Source: Agrobacterium vaccinii (GTDB lineage: Bacteria > Pseudomonadota > Alphaproteobacteria > Rhizobiales > Rhizobiaceae). From it: a stretch of 64,000 nucleotides of DNA. The notes beneath the pieces were generated by a model. That model had not been told where the DNA came from. It worked only from the letters and a program-made list of their open reading frames with translations, and did not search any database. The position numbers and the translations under genes were made by a program. This document shows, piece after piece, positions 29,359 through 38,382 of this stretch (positions within the stretch are counted from its first letter, which is position 1; the number at the start of each line of letters is the position of its first letter). Location: contig NZ_CP054151.1 in NCBI RefSeq assembly GCF_021310995.1, positions 1,247,001 through 1,311,000 on the forward strand, written 5' to 3'.

Positions 29359-30655
29359 GGGTTACGACGTCAGCCGCTCCATTCGCCGTCACCTTTTGGC
29401 CGGTGCGTTTGCTGGTGTCGTACTGGTGGGTGGGGCAGGTGCATGGGCAGCGGGCACTTCGCTATCCGGCGCCGTCGTTGCGTCTGGCCATTTCGTCGTG
29501 GATTCCTACGTCAAGAAAGTCCAGCACCCGACCGGCGGCGTCGTCGGTGAAATTCTGGTGAAGGATGGGGATATCGTCAAGGCCGGGGACGTCGTCATGC
29601 GGCTAGATGCGACGCAGACCCGCGCCAACCTCGCCATCGTCACCAAGCGGCTGGATGAGCTGACTGCGCGGCTGGCGCGGCTGGAAGCCGAGCGGGACGA
29701 CCTGCCGCAGATCGACTTTCCCGATGAGCTCGCAAAGCGGAGCGATGACCCGGATGTCGCCGCCGCCATTCACAGCGAAACGCGGCTGTTCGAGTTTCGC
29801 AGACAGTCTCGTGAAGGCAAGAAGGCGCAATTGCTCGAGCGTGTGGCGCAGTTTCAGCACGAGATCGACGGGTTGAAGGCGCAGGAAGTGGCCTATACGG
29901 ATGGCATCGCGGTTTTGAATACGGAGATCAACTCGCTCACCAATCTGAAGCAGCAGGGCATCGTTTCCGACCAACGTCTGAATGGCTTGAGGACGCAGAT
30001 GGCGACATTTGGCGGCGAGCGGGGCGAAAAGATCGCCTATCAGGCGCAGGCGGCGGGGCGCATTTCCGAGACGAGGCTGCAAATTCTACAGGTTGATCAG
30101 GACCTGAAATCCGAGGTCGGGCGCGAACTGAGCGACGTGCAGGCGCAGATGGGCGAATATGTCGAGCGGCGGATTTCTGCGCAAGACAGTCTAAAACGCA
30201 TCGATATCATCGCACCGCAATCCGGCATCGTCCATCAGCTTGCGGTCCATACCGTGGGCGGGGTCATCAGTCCGGCGGAGGCCATCATGTCCATCGTGCC
30301 GGAAGATGATCAATTGACGCTGGAGGTGCAGATCGCGCCGAAGGATATAGATCAGATCAGCCTCGGACATGAAGCAATGTTGCGATTGTCTGCTTTCAAC
30401 CAGCGAACGACGCCGCAGGTGACGGCGCATGTGACGCGCATCGCAGCCGATCTCGCGACCAACGAGAGGACTGGTGCTAGCTATTACACCGTCCGGCTCA
30501 TGGTTACGAAGGCTGAACTGGACAAGTTGAAAGGCTTGAGGATCGTTCCCGGCATGCCAGCCGAGGCGATGATCAAAACGGAGGATCGAACGGCGCTGTC
30601 CTATCTGGTCAAACCGTTGACAGACCAGATCAACCGCGCCTTTCGAGAGGAGTGA
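29345..30655 (+). CDS. prsE: Type I secretion membrane-fusion protein, PrsE/HlyD type
   Basis: The 436-residue protein starts at an ATG inside the end of prsD (14-base overlap, GGGAGCG site). It has one N-terminal helix (HLLAGAFAGVVLVGGAGAWAAG), the barrel-lipoyl strand VQHPTGGVVGEILVKDGDIV, a long coiled coil (about 95-275) and the HlyD-family C-terminal block APQSGIVHQLAVHTVGGVI and VPEDDQLTLEVQI. It bridges PrsD to an outer-membrane TolC-like channel. No secreted cargo gene is adjacent. Confidence 0.9.
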   Translation: MPNPRGYDVSRSIRRHLLAGAFAGVVLVGGAGAWAAGTSLSGAVVASGHFVVDSYVKKVQHPTGGVVGEILVKDGDIVKAGDVVMRLDATQTRANLAIVTKRLDELTARLARLEAERDDLPQIDFPDELAKRSDDPDVAAAIHSETRLFEFRRQSREGKKAQLLERVAQFQHEIDGLKAQEVAYTDGIAVLNTEINSLTNLKQQGIVSDQRLNGLRTQMATFGGERGEKIAYQAQAAGRISETRLQILQVDQDLKSEVGRELSDVQAQMGEYVERRISAQDSLKRIDIIAPQSGIVHQLAVHTVGGVISPAEAIMSIVPEDDQLTLEVQIAPKDIDQISLGHEAMLRLSAFNQRTTPQVTAHVTRIAADLATNERTGASYYTVRLMVTKAELDKLKGLRIVPGMPAEAMIKTEDRTALSYLVKPLTDQINRAFREE

Positions 30656-30664
30656 GGAACGTCC

Positions 30665-33600
30665 TCATGCTGCGCTGGGTGTTGCTGCGCTCGATATGTT
30701 TTCAGCCTTGTTTCCACCGCGCAGTTTGTCGAGCAGAAGGTAGATAACCGGCGTGGTGTAGAGCGTCAGCAACTGGCTGACGAGGAGCCCGCCGACGATG
30801 GCGTAGCCGAGAGGCTGGCGCAGTTCCGAGCCTGAGCCGTGGCCGATAGCGAGCGGCAGCCCGCCGAGAAGTGCGGCCATTGTCGTCATGAGAATGGGAC
30901 GAAAGCGCATATGGGCTGCTTTCATAATGGCGTCTTCGCTGCTCAGTCCCTCTTCACGCTCTGCCTGAATGGCGAAGTCCACCAGCATGATACCGTTTTT
31001 CTTGACGATGCCGATCAGCAGGATCACCCCGATCATGGCAACTAGCCCGAAATCGAAGCCTGCGATCTGGAGAGCAAGAAGCGCGCCGAGGCCAGCCGAG
31101 GGCAGGGTGGACAGAATGGTGAGTGGATGGATGAGGCTTTCGTAGAGGACGCCGAGGATGATGTAGACCACAACAAGTGACGCGAGGATGAGCAGAGGCA
31201 CCGTGCCGAGCGAATCCTTGAAAGCCTTGGCGCTGCCGGAGAAACTGGTTTGCAGTGAAGCTGGTGGCTGCATCTGCGCAACGGCGTTTTCAATGGATGC
31301 CGTGGCCTGGCCCAATGCGACGTCGGGTGCCAGATTGAACGAGACGGTAACGGCAGGTGACTGGCCCTGATGCGAGATGGACACCGGCGAAACGCCGTCC
31401 GTCGACCACTTCGCAACATTGGAGAGCGGCACCAGCGTACCATTGCTGGCGCGCACGGAAAGCCGTTCAAGGGTGGCGATATCCCGTTGCAGACTGGGCA
31501 GGATTTCGAGGATGACCCGGAACGTGTCCGTCTGTGTGGAGTAGGATGCGACCTGCCGCTGGCCGAAGGCGTCGTAGAGCGTATCGTCGATGGCAGATGG
31601 CAGCACGCCGAAGAGCGTGGCGGCTGCGCGGTCGATCTTGATGGACAGATTGGGCGCTTCGGCCTGCTGGTCGCTGCCGACATCGCGCAACTGGGACAGG
31701 CCCTGCAACTGGCTGGTGATCTTTCCGGCCCAGTCACCCAGTTCCTCGATATTGGCGTCCTGAAGGGTGAATTGATATTGCGTCTTGGCAGGGCGGGCAC
31801 CGATATTGATGTCCTGCGCCGATTGCATGAAAAGCTTGATTCCCTGCTGCACATTGAGCGCTGAACTCAGCCGGTCGATCACCTGCTTGGCGCTGGCATC
31901 GCGTTCTTCCAACGGTTTCAGGGTGATGTTGACGTGACCCTGATTGAGCGCATTGCCGCCATTGCCGCCGCCAATATCCATGAAGACGCTATAGACCGCA
32001 GGGTCCTTCATGATGATCGCGCTGACGCGTTCCTGCAACTTCGCCATTTCGGTGAAGGAAATGTCGGGCGATGCCTGCGAGAGACCGGCGATAAAGCCGG
32101 TATCCTGTTCGGGAAAGAAGCCCTTTGGCGCGATGACGAAGAGATAGCCCGTGGCCGCAATGGTGGCGAGAAACACCGTCAGCGTGATGTATCTATGGCG
32201 TATCACGGGTTTCAGGCTGCGAATGTAGAGCGTAGTGAGGCCCTCGAAAAAGGCTTCACCGGCCTTGTAGAAACGGCCACGCTTGCCCTCATCGACGGGG
32301 CGGATGAAGCGCGAAGCAAGCATGGGCGTCAACGTTAACGAGACGACGGCGGAGATGATGATGGCGAGGGTGAGCGTCACGGCAAATTCGCGGAACAGAC
32401 GTCCGACAATGCCACCCATCAACAGAATGGGGATCAGCACGGCGATCAAAGACAGGCTGATGGAGACAATGGTAAAGCCGATTTCGCCCGCACCCTGGCG
32501 CGCGGCGGCCAGCGGTTCCATGCCGTCTTCGATATGGCGGGTGATGTTTTCCAGCATGACGATGGCATCGTCCACCACGAAGCCGACGGCAACGACGAGC
32601 GCCATCAGGGACAGATTGTCGAGGCTGAAACCCAGCAGCCACATGGGCGCGAGCGCACCGACCAGCGCGATGGGCAGGGTGAGAACGGGAATGATGGTGG
32701 CGCGCAGATTGCGCAGGAATAGGAAGATGACGACGACCACGAGCCCGATGGTCAGCACCAGCGTGAACTGAACGTCCTCCACAGATGCGCGGATCGTCGA
32801 GGTGCGGTCTGTGACGAGTTCGAGTTTGACGGACTTGGGCAGCGATGCCTGTAAGGCGGGCAGTTGGTCCTTGACCGCGTTGACCACCGCGATGACGTTT
32901 GCGCCGGGTTGGCGGAAAACGTCGAGCGCTATGCCGCGTTCACCGTTGGTCCAGTGGGCCATCTTGTTGTCTTCGGCACCGTTGACCGCCTGCCCGATAT
33001 CGCGAATGCGCACCGGACCGCCATTTCGATAGGCGATGACGGCGTCGTTCCATTCGGCGGCGGTGCCGATCTGGTCGTTGGTGTAGATCGGGAAGGTGCG
33101 GGTGGCGTCGTCTATGTTGCCCTTGGGCGCACTGAGACTGAGATTGCCGATGGCGGTTCTGACGTCTTCCATGGTGACATCGGCCTGCGCCAACCGGCCC
33201 GGATCGACCGCGATGCGGATTGCCGGCTTTTGCTTTCCACCGATGTTGACGAAGGCAACGCCGGAGACCTGGCCTATCTTGGAGGCCACATTGCGTTCGA
33301 TATATTCATCCAGTTCCGGCAGGGTCAGGGTGTCGGAACTGGCAGAGAGCTGCATAACGGGCGCATCGGCAGGGTTGACCTTGCGAACGGTCGGAAGCGA
33401 GGTCATGTCCTTGGGCAACTGACCAGCGGCTTCGCTAATGGCGGTCTGAACATCGCTTGCCGCCGTCTGGATGTCCTGATCCAGCCCGAACTGCACGGTG
33501 ATCGAGGTGGTGCCGAGCGAGCTGTTAGAGGTCATTTCCGTGATGCCGCTGACCCGCGAAAGCGCTTCTTCAATCGGCTGGGCAACGCTGGAGGCCATGG

Positions 33601-33811
33601 TGTCGGGCGATGCGCCGGGAAGATTGGCAGCGATTTGCACCGTGGGAAAATCGATCTGCGGCAGTGCCGATACCGGCATGAAGGGGTAGCAGATCGCCCC
33701 GAGCAGAAAAATACCTGCCATGATCAGGCTGGTGGCAATCGGATGCAAAATGAAGAAATCGAAGAAACCTGCCTTGGTCTTGTCTGGTGCTTGCTGCGGC
33801 GTTTCGGTCAT
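30665..33811 (-). CDS. RND efflux transporter, MdtB/MdtC type
   Basis: The protein has 1048 residues from the ATG at 33811. The N-terminus, FFDFFILHPIATSLIMAGI with FMPVSALPQIDFPTVQI, and the helix-4 motif GFVVDDAIVMLENITRHIEDG are those of the MdtB/MdtC branch of HAE1 pumps. The relay lysine lies in GIVKKNGIMLVDFAIQA. MdtBC form heterotrimers in enterobacteria, but only one RND gene is here, so it probably acts as a homotrimer. Its ATG overlaps the fusion-protein stop by four bases (ATGA). Confidence 0.93.
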   Translation of the reverse strand: MTETPQQAPDKTKAGFFDFFILHPIATSLIMAGIFLLGAICYPFMPVSALPQIDFPTVQIAANLPGASPDTMASSVAQPIEEALSRVSGITEMTSNSSLGTTSITVQFGLDQDIQTAASDVQTAISEAAGQLPKDMTSLPTVRKVNPADAPVMQLSASSDTLTLPELDEYIERNVASKIGQVSGVAFVNIGGKQKPAIRIAVDPGRLAQADVTMEDVRTAIGNLSLSAPKGNIDDATRTFPIYTNDQIGTAAEWNDAVIAYRNGGPVRIRDIGQAVNGAEDNKMAHWTNGERGIALDVFRQPGANVIAVVNAVKDQLPALQASLPKSVKLELVTDRTSTIRASVEDVQFTLVLTIGLVVVVIFLFLRNLRATIIPVLTLPIALVGALAPMWLLGFSLDNLSLMALVVAVGFVVDDAIVMLENITRHIEDGMEPLAAARQGAGEIGFTIVSISLSLIAVLIPILLMGGIVGRLFREFAVTLTLAIIISAVVSLTLTPMLASRFIRPVDEGKRGRFYKAGEAFFEGLTTLYIRSLKPVIRHRYITLTVFLATIAATGYLFVIAPKGFFPEQDTGFIAGLSQASPDISFTEMAKLQERVSAIIMKDPAVYSVFMDIGGGNGGNALNQGHVNITLKPLEERDASAKQVIDRLSSALNVQQGIKLFMQSAQDINIGARPAKTQYQFTLQDANIEELGDWAGKITSQLQGLSQLRDVGSDQQAEAPNLSIKIDRAAATLFGVLPSAIDDTLYDAFGQRQVASYSTQTDTFRVILEILPSLQRDIATLERLSVRASNGTLVPLSNVAKWSTDGVSPVSISHQGQSPAVTVSFNLAPDVALGQATASIENAVAQMQPPASLQTSFSGSAKAFKDSLGTVPLLILASLVVVYIILGVLYESLIHPLTILSTLPSAGLGALLALQIAGFDFGLVAMIGVILLIGIVKKNGIMLVDFAIQAEREEGLSSEDAIMKAAHMRFRPILMTTMAALLGGLPLAIGHGSGSELRQPLGYAIVGGLLVSQLLTLYTTPVIYLLLDKLRGGNKAENISSAATPSAA

Positions 33812-34965
33812 GGCTTGGCCTGTTCCGCTAGCTCGCCGGTCGGCGATCCCGTCCATGGGGTGACGGTCACCTGATCGCTATCACCGATGCGCGATTGGCC
33901 ATCCATGACGACCTGATCACCATCGCCGATACCCTCCGTCACCAGAGCGCGCGCGTCCGTGACATAAGCCGTCTTGACGGTTTTCTTCGCAACCTTTCCC
34001 TTGGGGTCGACAACATAGGCGTAGAGCCCGTCACGGCCTCGCGCCAGCGCCTTGTCGGGAACGACCACGCCATCCTTTTTGTCGACGGTCAGGATCGTTG
34101 CCACTGGAAGGCCGGGCCACAATTTGCCGTCCTTGTTGTCGAAGGTAGCGCGCAGGTGAATGGAGCCGGTGGAGGCATCCACTGCGTTGTCCATGGTCGT
34201 GAGGTTGCCCGTGGCCAGCGTCTGGCTGCCGTCCGTGCTGACCAGCTTCACCTGCGCGATGCCGCGCTTCATCGCTTCGCGGATATCGCCGAACCGGTCG
34301 CCGGGTGCGACGAAGGACACTGCAATGGGGTCCATCTGCGTGATGGTGACGATGCCATCGGTGGAATTGGCGCTGATGATGCTGCCGACATCGGTCTGCT
34401 TGAAGCCGGTGCGGCCCGAAATCGGCGCGGTGACGGTAGCGAAGCTGAGTTGCGTTTCGGCATTTTTGATCTGCGCATCGTCATACTGCACCGCTGCCGC
34501 ATATTGCTCGCTGGCTGCGTTTTTCTGCTCCAGCGTCGAGGCTGAGGCGACACCCTTTTCGGCAAGGGCTGCATAACGCTGGGCATCCGTGCGTGCGCTG
34601 TTGAGCTGCGCTTCGTCCTGCGCCTTCTTGGCCTTGGCGGAGGTGAGCGACGAGACCAGTTCGCGGTCATCGATCGTCAGCAGCACGGCTCCCTTTTCCA
34701 CGAATTGGCCTTCGGTGAAGGCGATATCCAAAACCTGACCATCGATGCGCGGGCGCACATTGACGGACTGCAAGGGCGCGACCGTTCCAATGCCGTTGAT
34801 GACGCGGTCGAGCGTTTCAGTGGTTGCCTTTATGGCGGTGACGGGAACTGCGGGGGTGTCATCGGCATGCGATGGGTTGGGGAGGAAGGCCGCGATTCCA
34901 GCCAGAAGAGAAACCCATTTGCCCGTGCCTGACAGGGCACGCAATTGAACCAAAGGTTTTTTCAT
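33808..34965 (-). CDS. Membrane-fusion protein of the second RND pump (MdtA type)
   Basis: The protein has 385 residues from the ATG at 34965, preceded by GGAG. It has a signal sequence (VSLLAGIAAFLPNPSHAD), then NVRPRIDGQVLDIAFTEGQFV (lipoyl half), a coiled coil with many Ala/Lys/Gln (about 90-155), SFATVTAPISGRTGF (second half) and LWPGLPVATILTV with VVPDKALARGRDGLYAYVV. It is coupled to the RND gene by an ATGA overlap. No regulator is adjacent, in contrast to the first pump. Confidence 0.92.
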   Translation of the reverse strand: MKKPLVQLRALSGTGKWVSLLAGIAAFLPNPSHADDTPAVPVTAIKATTETLDRVINGIGTVAPLQSVNVRPRIDGQVLDIAFTEGQFVEKGAVLLTIDDRELVSSLTSAKAKKAQDEAQLNSARTDAQRYAALAEKGVASASTLEQKNAASEQYAAAVQYDDAQIKNAETQLSFATVTAPISGRTGFKQTDVGSIISANSTDGIVTITQMDPIAVSFVAPGDRFGDIREAMKRGIAQVKLVSTDGSQTLATGNLTTMDNAVDASTGSIHLRATFDNKDGKLWPGLPVATILTVDKKDGVVVPDKALARGRDGLYAYVVDPKGKVAKKTVKTAYVTDARALVTEGIGDGDQVVMDGQSRIGDSDQVTVTPWTGSPTGELAEQAKP

Positions 34966-35154
34966 GCATGCCACTCCGTGAAAGCGCTCGATAAACGCTG
35001 CGGCATGGCATTTGGTTCAGCGGGGAGTGTGCCGGATAGCCCGAATTCTGCTTTATGACCAATAATTTAGAAACGCTTCAACCCTCAGATGCTCAATTTG
35101 ATGAAGGCATGATGAAGCTGCAATTCTGGGCGGTGGGCGCGCTTTGGGTGCGGC

Positions 35155-36243
35155 TCAGAGCACGCCCCATGCGCGGAAACGACCGCGCCCCGTCATCTCA
35201 CGCAACTCGAGCTGGTTGGCGAGACCCACCGCGCCCTGCGGCGTAGTGCCCAGCGCTTTGACAATCATCGAGGTGGAAACGACCGGGCGGGCCAGAACGA
35301 GCGCGATAAGATCGGGCAGGCGCGAATTGGAGCGACGTCCGACGAGCTTTCGCTCCATGCGGCTGCGGGCGTTCAACAGGCGGTCATGTTCCTTCATGCC
35401 AAGTGTCGCTGCTTCATGGATGGCATCCAGAAAGGCGATGAGCCGTTCTGGCAGGCTGGCGGCATTGCGCCGCTCTCTGGCAATGGCGCGCAGACCGGTG
35501 TTGAGTGTGATGAGATGCGCCTGCGTCAGTCCGTCTTCCCGCAGCAAAGCCGCCGCGAGTTGACGCCCCAGCCATGGGCTGCGTTGCAGCACTTCCAGCC
35601 GCTGCCAGGCATCAAGAGCGATGACGGCACGCAAAGTTGCCGGAAGCCCTGCCGTGGATTTGAGAATAGTTCGCCACTCATCCAGCCGCTCGTCTTCGTT
35701 CCAGTCGGGATCACGCGTCAGAGGCTCTGGTGTTGCGTGAGATGGCGGGCGCTCGTCTCTCGCGATGATTTCCAGTGTTGCGGTGCTGCGCGCAATGAGC
35801 CTGTCGATGGCGGAGAGCTCGTCGCTGAGGAGGGTGTCCTCGGCTTCTTCGTCCAGATATGCGATCTGTTGTGGAACCGGGGTTGTCTCGGCCACCGGCT
35901 CTTCACCGCGCAGACGCGACACGCCCGGCGGGCTGAGAGCCCATTTCGGTTCATGGGTGAAAATCTGCCGTCGCGCCCGCAATATGCGGTTGGCGATGGT
36001 CAGCTCATGGGTCGGGGCGCGGATGTCCATATGGGAATCGTGGAGAACGAGGTCTTCAATATGGACGAGCTCGCCATCCACCCACATGGAGGCCGCTGCG
36101 TCCTGAAAATCCTGTCGTTCCAGAAAACCTTCCCTAAAGGGCGAGCGTGAGATGCGTTCATCCAGCCGCGCCAGTGCATCCGTTGCGCGGGCGCAGGGCG
36201 ACATCAAGGTAGCGAACGGCAATCGGTTCACATCGTAAAGCAT
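35155..36243 (-). CDS. DUF1612/HTH DNA-binding protein (RHE_PE00001 family)
   Basis: The 362-residue protein has an N-terminal region with VDGELVHIEDLVLHD and a repeated pattern of ALARLDERISRSP, FLERQDFQDAAASMWVDGELV. The middle part has WNEDERLDEW followed by LPATLRAVIALDAW and LGRQLAAALLR. The C-terminus forms a helix-turn-helix (RPVVSTSMIVKALGTTPQGAVGLANQLEL) and ends with GRFRAWGVL. This matches the rhizobial DUF1612-HTH_13 family, often found on plasmids and chromids. Role unknown; a DNA-binding function is inferred from the HTH. Confidence 0.8.
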   Translation of the reverse strand: MLYDVNRLPFATLMSPCARATDALARLDERISRSPFREGFLERQDFQDAAASMWVDGELVHIEDLVLHDSHMDIRAPTHELTIANRILRARRQIFTHEPKWALSPPGVSRLRGEEPVAETTPVPQQIAYLDEEAEDTLLSDELSAIDRLIARSTATLEIIARDERPPSHATPEPLTRDPDWNEDERLDEWRTILKSTAGLPATLRAVIALDAWQRLEVLQRSPWLGRQLAAALLREDGLTQAHLITLNTGLRAIARERRNAASLPERLIAFLDAIHEAATLGMKEHDRLLNARSRMERKLVGRRSNSRLPDLIALVLARPVVSTSMIVKALGTTPQGAVGLANQLELREMTGRGRFRAWGVL

Positions 36244-36313
36244 GGGATTTGATAGAATGCGGGCGATATGAAAACAATCTGGGAATTGACTTTCATAGGC
36301 TTTATGCCCGTCT

Positions 36314-37642
36314 TTATAAGTTGGGCAGTGTGACCTTCACTTCGAAACCGTCATCGCGACCGGTGGCGGGGGAAGCGAGGTGCAGCGTTCCATTCATCTG
36401 CTGAACGAGGTGGTGGACGATGGCTAGCCCCAACCCGGAGCCGGTGGCCTCGGTTGCGCCCCGCATGAAACGGGTGGTCAGCTTCGGCAACAGCGCCTTG
36501 CCGATGATGGCGCTGTGATTGACGACGCGGAACGTATTGTCCGTGCCGATGTGGATATCGACGGTGCTGCCGGACGGGCTGTGTACCAGCGCATTTTCCA
36601 GCAGATTGCGCACCACGATTCCGAAAGCATCGGCGTTGATCATGCCACGAAGCTGGCCCTCGGCGGGCAGATGGAGCTGAATGCGTTTTGCGCCGAGTTC
36701 CGAGCGACCGATGTCCTCCAGCACGAGTTCGACGATCGGCAGGAGATCCGTCTCGGTATCGGCGGTCCCGATGCCCGCTTCGGCGCGGGACATCTGCAAC
36801 AGCTTTTCTGCCAGTTGCGCAAGATGCGACAGCGACCGCTCGATCTGGCCAACGCGGGGGGCAAATTCGGGAGGAATATCGGCCTGCAAGCGCTGCGCCT
36901 GTGCCAGCGCACCGGCGATGGGTGTGCGAAGCTCATGGGCGCTGTTGGATGCAAAGGCGCGCTCCGATTCCAGCGCCGCCCGCAATCGCTCCAGCAACAG
37001 ATTGACCGAGCGGGCGATGGGATGCAGTTCGGCGGGCAAATGCGCGTCATCGACCGGCACCATGTTGCCGCTGTCCTTGCGGCCGATTTCGTCGCGAAGC
37101 GTCTGTACCGGTGCGAGCGTTCGCCTGACGACGAGAACAACCGCGATGATGCTGGCAGGAATGAGAAGCAGCAGCGGCAGGATGAGCGCCGTGCCAGCCT
37201 CAACGATGGCTTCGCGACGATTGGCGAAGGCATCCGCCATCTGAAGAACCAGGCTGCCATCTTCCGTTGCGACAGTATAGATGCGCTGGGTCGCGGTGTC
37301 GGCAAAGCCGGGTGTCAGCGGCACGTCGAAGGGTTCGTAGGCGCTGTCGCGGGAGCGCAGCAGAACCTCGCCCTCGCTGTCGCGCACCTGATAGGTCAGG
37401 TATTCCTCGCCGACGGTCGGCTGAACCAGCGCGCGTTCTGCTTCGGGCGTTCGTTCCTTGAGATCATCGGCGATCAGCGGCAGCAGTCTTTCAGCGGTTT
37501 CCTGCACGCTGCTGTCGAAGATTTCGGCGAATTCATCCTGCATGACCATGATGCCCAGCGACGATGCGACGAGCCATGAGAGGGCCACGACGCTCGTCAG
37601 CGCTATCACCATGCGGCGGGTCATGCTGTCGCTGCGCTTCAT
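36314..37642 (-). CDS. Sensor histidine kinase of the eptA-linked two-component system
   Basis: The protein has 442 residues from the ATG at 37642. Two helices (about 9-30 and 135-160) enclose a periplasmic sensor loop of about 100 residues. A HAMP-like linker is followed by the H-box FASNSAHELRTPIAGAL, then N-box VVRNLLENALVHS and G-box GSGLGLAIVHHLVQQ. It is of the QseC/TctE/PmrB class. It follows its response-regulator gene, overlapping nothing (gap of four bases), in an operon led by eptA. The periplasmic loop lacks the Glu-rich iron motif of PmrB that I would recognise. Confidence 0.92.
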   Translation of the reverse strand: MKRSDSMTRRMVIALTSVVALSWLVASSLGIMVMQDEFAEIFDSSVQETAERLLPLIADDLKERTPEAERALVQPTVGEEYLTYQVRDSEGEVLLRSRDSAYEPFDVPLTPGFADTATQRIYTVATEDGSLVLQMADAFANRREAIVEAGTALILPLLLLIPASIIAVVLVVRRTLAPVQTLRDEIGRKDSGNMVPVDDAHLPAELHPIARSVNLLLERLRAALESERAFASNSAHELRTPIAGALAQAQRLQADIPPEFAPRVGQIERSLSHLAQLAEKLLQMSRAEAGIGTADTETDLLPIVELVLEDIGRSELGAKRIQLHLPAEGQLRGMINADAFGIVVRNLLENALVHSPSGSTVDIHIGTDNTFRVVNHSAIIGKALLPKLTTRFMRGATEATGSGLGLAIVHHLVQQMNGTLHLASPATGRDDGFEVKVTLPNL

Positions 37643-37646
37643 CTGT

Positions 37647-38300
37647 CTACCTGATCGTGTAACCAAGGCCACGCACTGTCTCCACCCTGTCGGAGCCGAT
37701 TTTCTTGCGCAACCTGCTGACATAGACCTCGACCGTGTTGCTTTCGATCTCGGCGCCGAATTCGTAAAGCGTCTCGTGCAGTTGCGCCTTGGACACCACG
37801 GCACCGGGCCGCTCCACCAGCTTTTCCAGCACCGCCCACTCTCTGGCGCTCAGCGTCAGCGCCGTGCCGTTGACGACGATGTTGCGGGCCACCTGGTTGA
37901 TCTCGATGCCCGGCAACTTGACCACCGGCGCAGACCGCCCCTCGTATCGACGCGAAACCGCCAGCATGCGCGCGGTGAGTTCGCCCAGATTGAACGGCTT
38001 CACGAGGTAGTCGTCGGCACCGGCATTCAGGCCCTCGATGCGGTCGGAGACCTGATCATGGGCGGTGAGAATGATGACCGGTACCGGATCGTTTCGCTGC
38101 CGCAACTGCCGCAGGATCGTCAGGCCCTCGCCATCCGGCAGGCGAAGATCGAGCAGGATCAGGCCATAGCCGACGGTCTCGGTTGCTGCAATGGAATCTG
38201 CCACGGTTTTGAACCAGTCCACGGCGTGCCCGGCGGCTGCCACGTGGTCGCGCAGCGCTTCACCCAGAACATGGTCGTCTTCGACAAGCAGAACACGCAA
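37647..38300 (-). CDS. OmpR-family response regulator of the eptA-linked system
   Basis: The protein has 217 residues from a TTG at 38300 ([12 protein letters not shown]) with a GCGAGG site; upstream open frame lacks homology. The receiver domain has the acidic pair EDD, the phosphoacceptor Asp in LILLDLRLPDGEG and the Lys in YLVKPF. The winged helix follows: LTLSAREWAVLEKLVERPG and NTVEVYVSRLRKKI. This is the PmrA/QseB/TctD type. It lies between eptA and its kinase. Confidence 0.92.
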   Translation of the reverse strand: MRVLLVEDDHVLGEALRDHVAAAGHAVDWFKTVADSIAATETVGYGLILLDLRLPDGEGLTILRQLRQRNDPVPVIILTAHDQVSDRIEGLNAGADDYLVKPFNLGELTARMLAVSRRYEGRSAPVVKLPGIEINQVARNIVVNGTALTLSAREWAVLEKLVERPGAVVSKAQLHETLYEFGAEIESNTVEVYVSRLRKKIGSDRVETVRGLGYTIR

Positions 38301-38382
38301 GCATACCTCGCTTTCAGACCAGAATATCCATGGCCCTGATAGTGGGTATGCTGCGTGATTTGCCCCGTCAAGCGTCCTGTTT

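Noticed and set aside
35055..35246. Plus-strand frame of 63 codons beside the second pump.
   Set aside because: No ribosome site, overlaps the DUF1612 gene antisense and lacks any motif.
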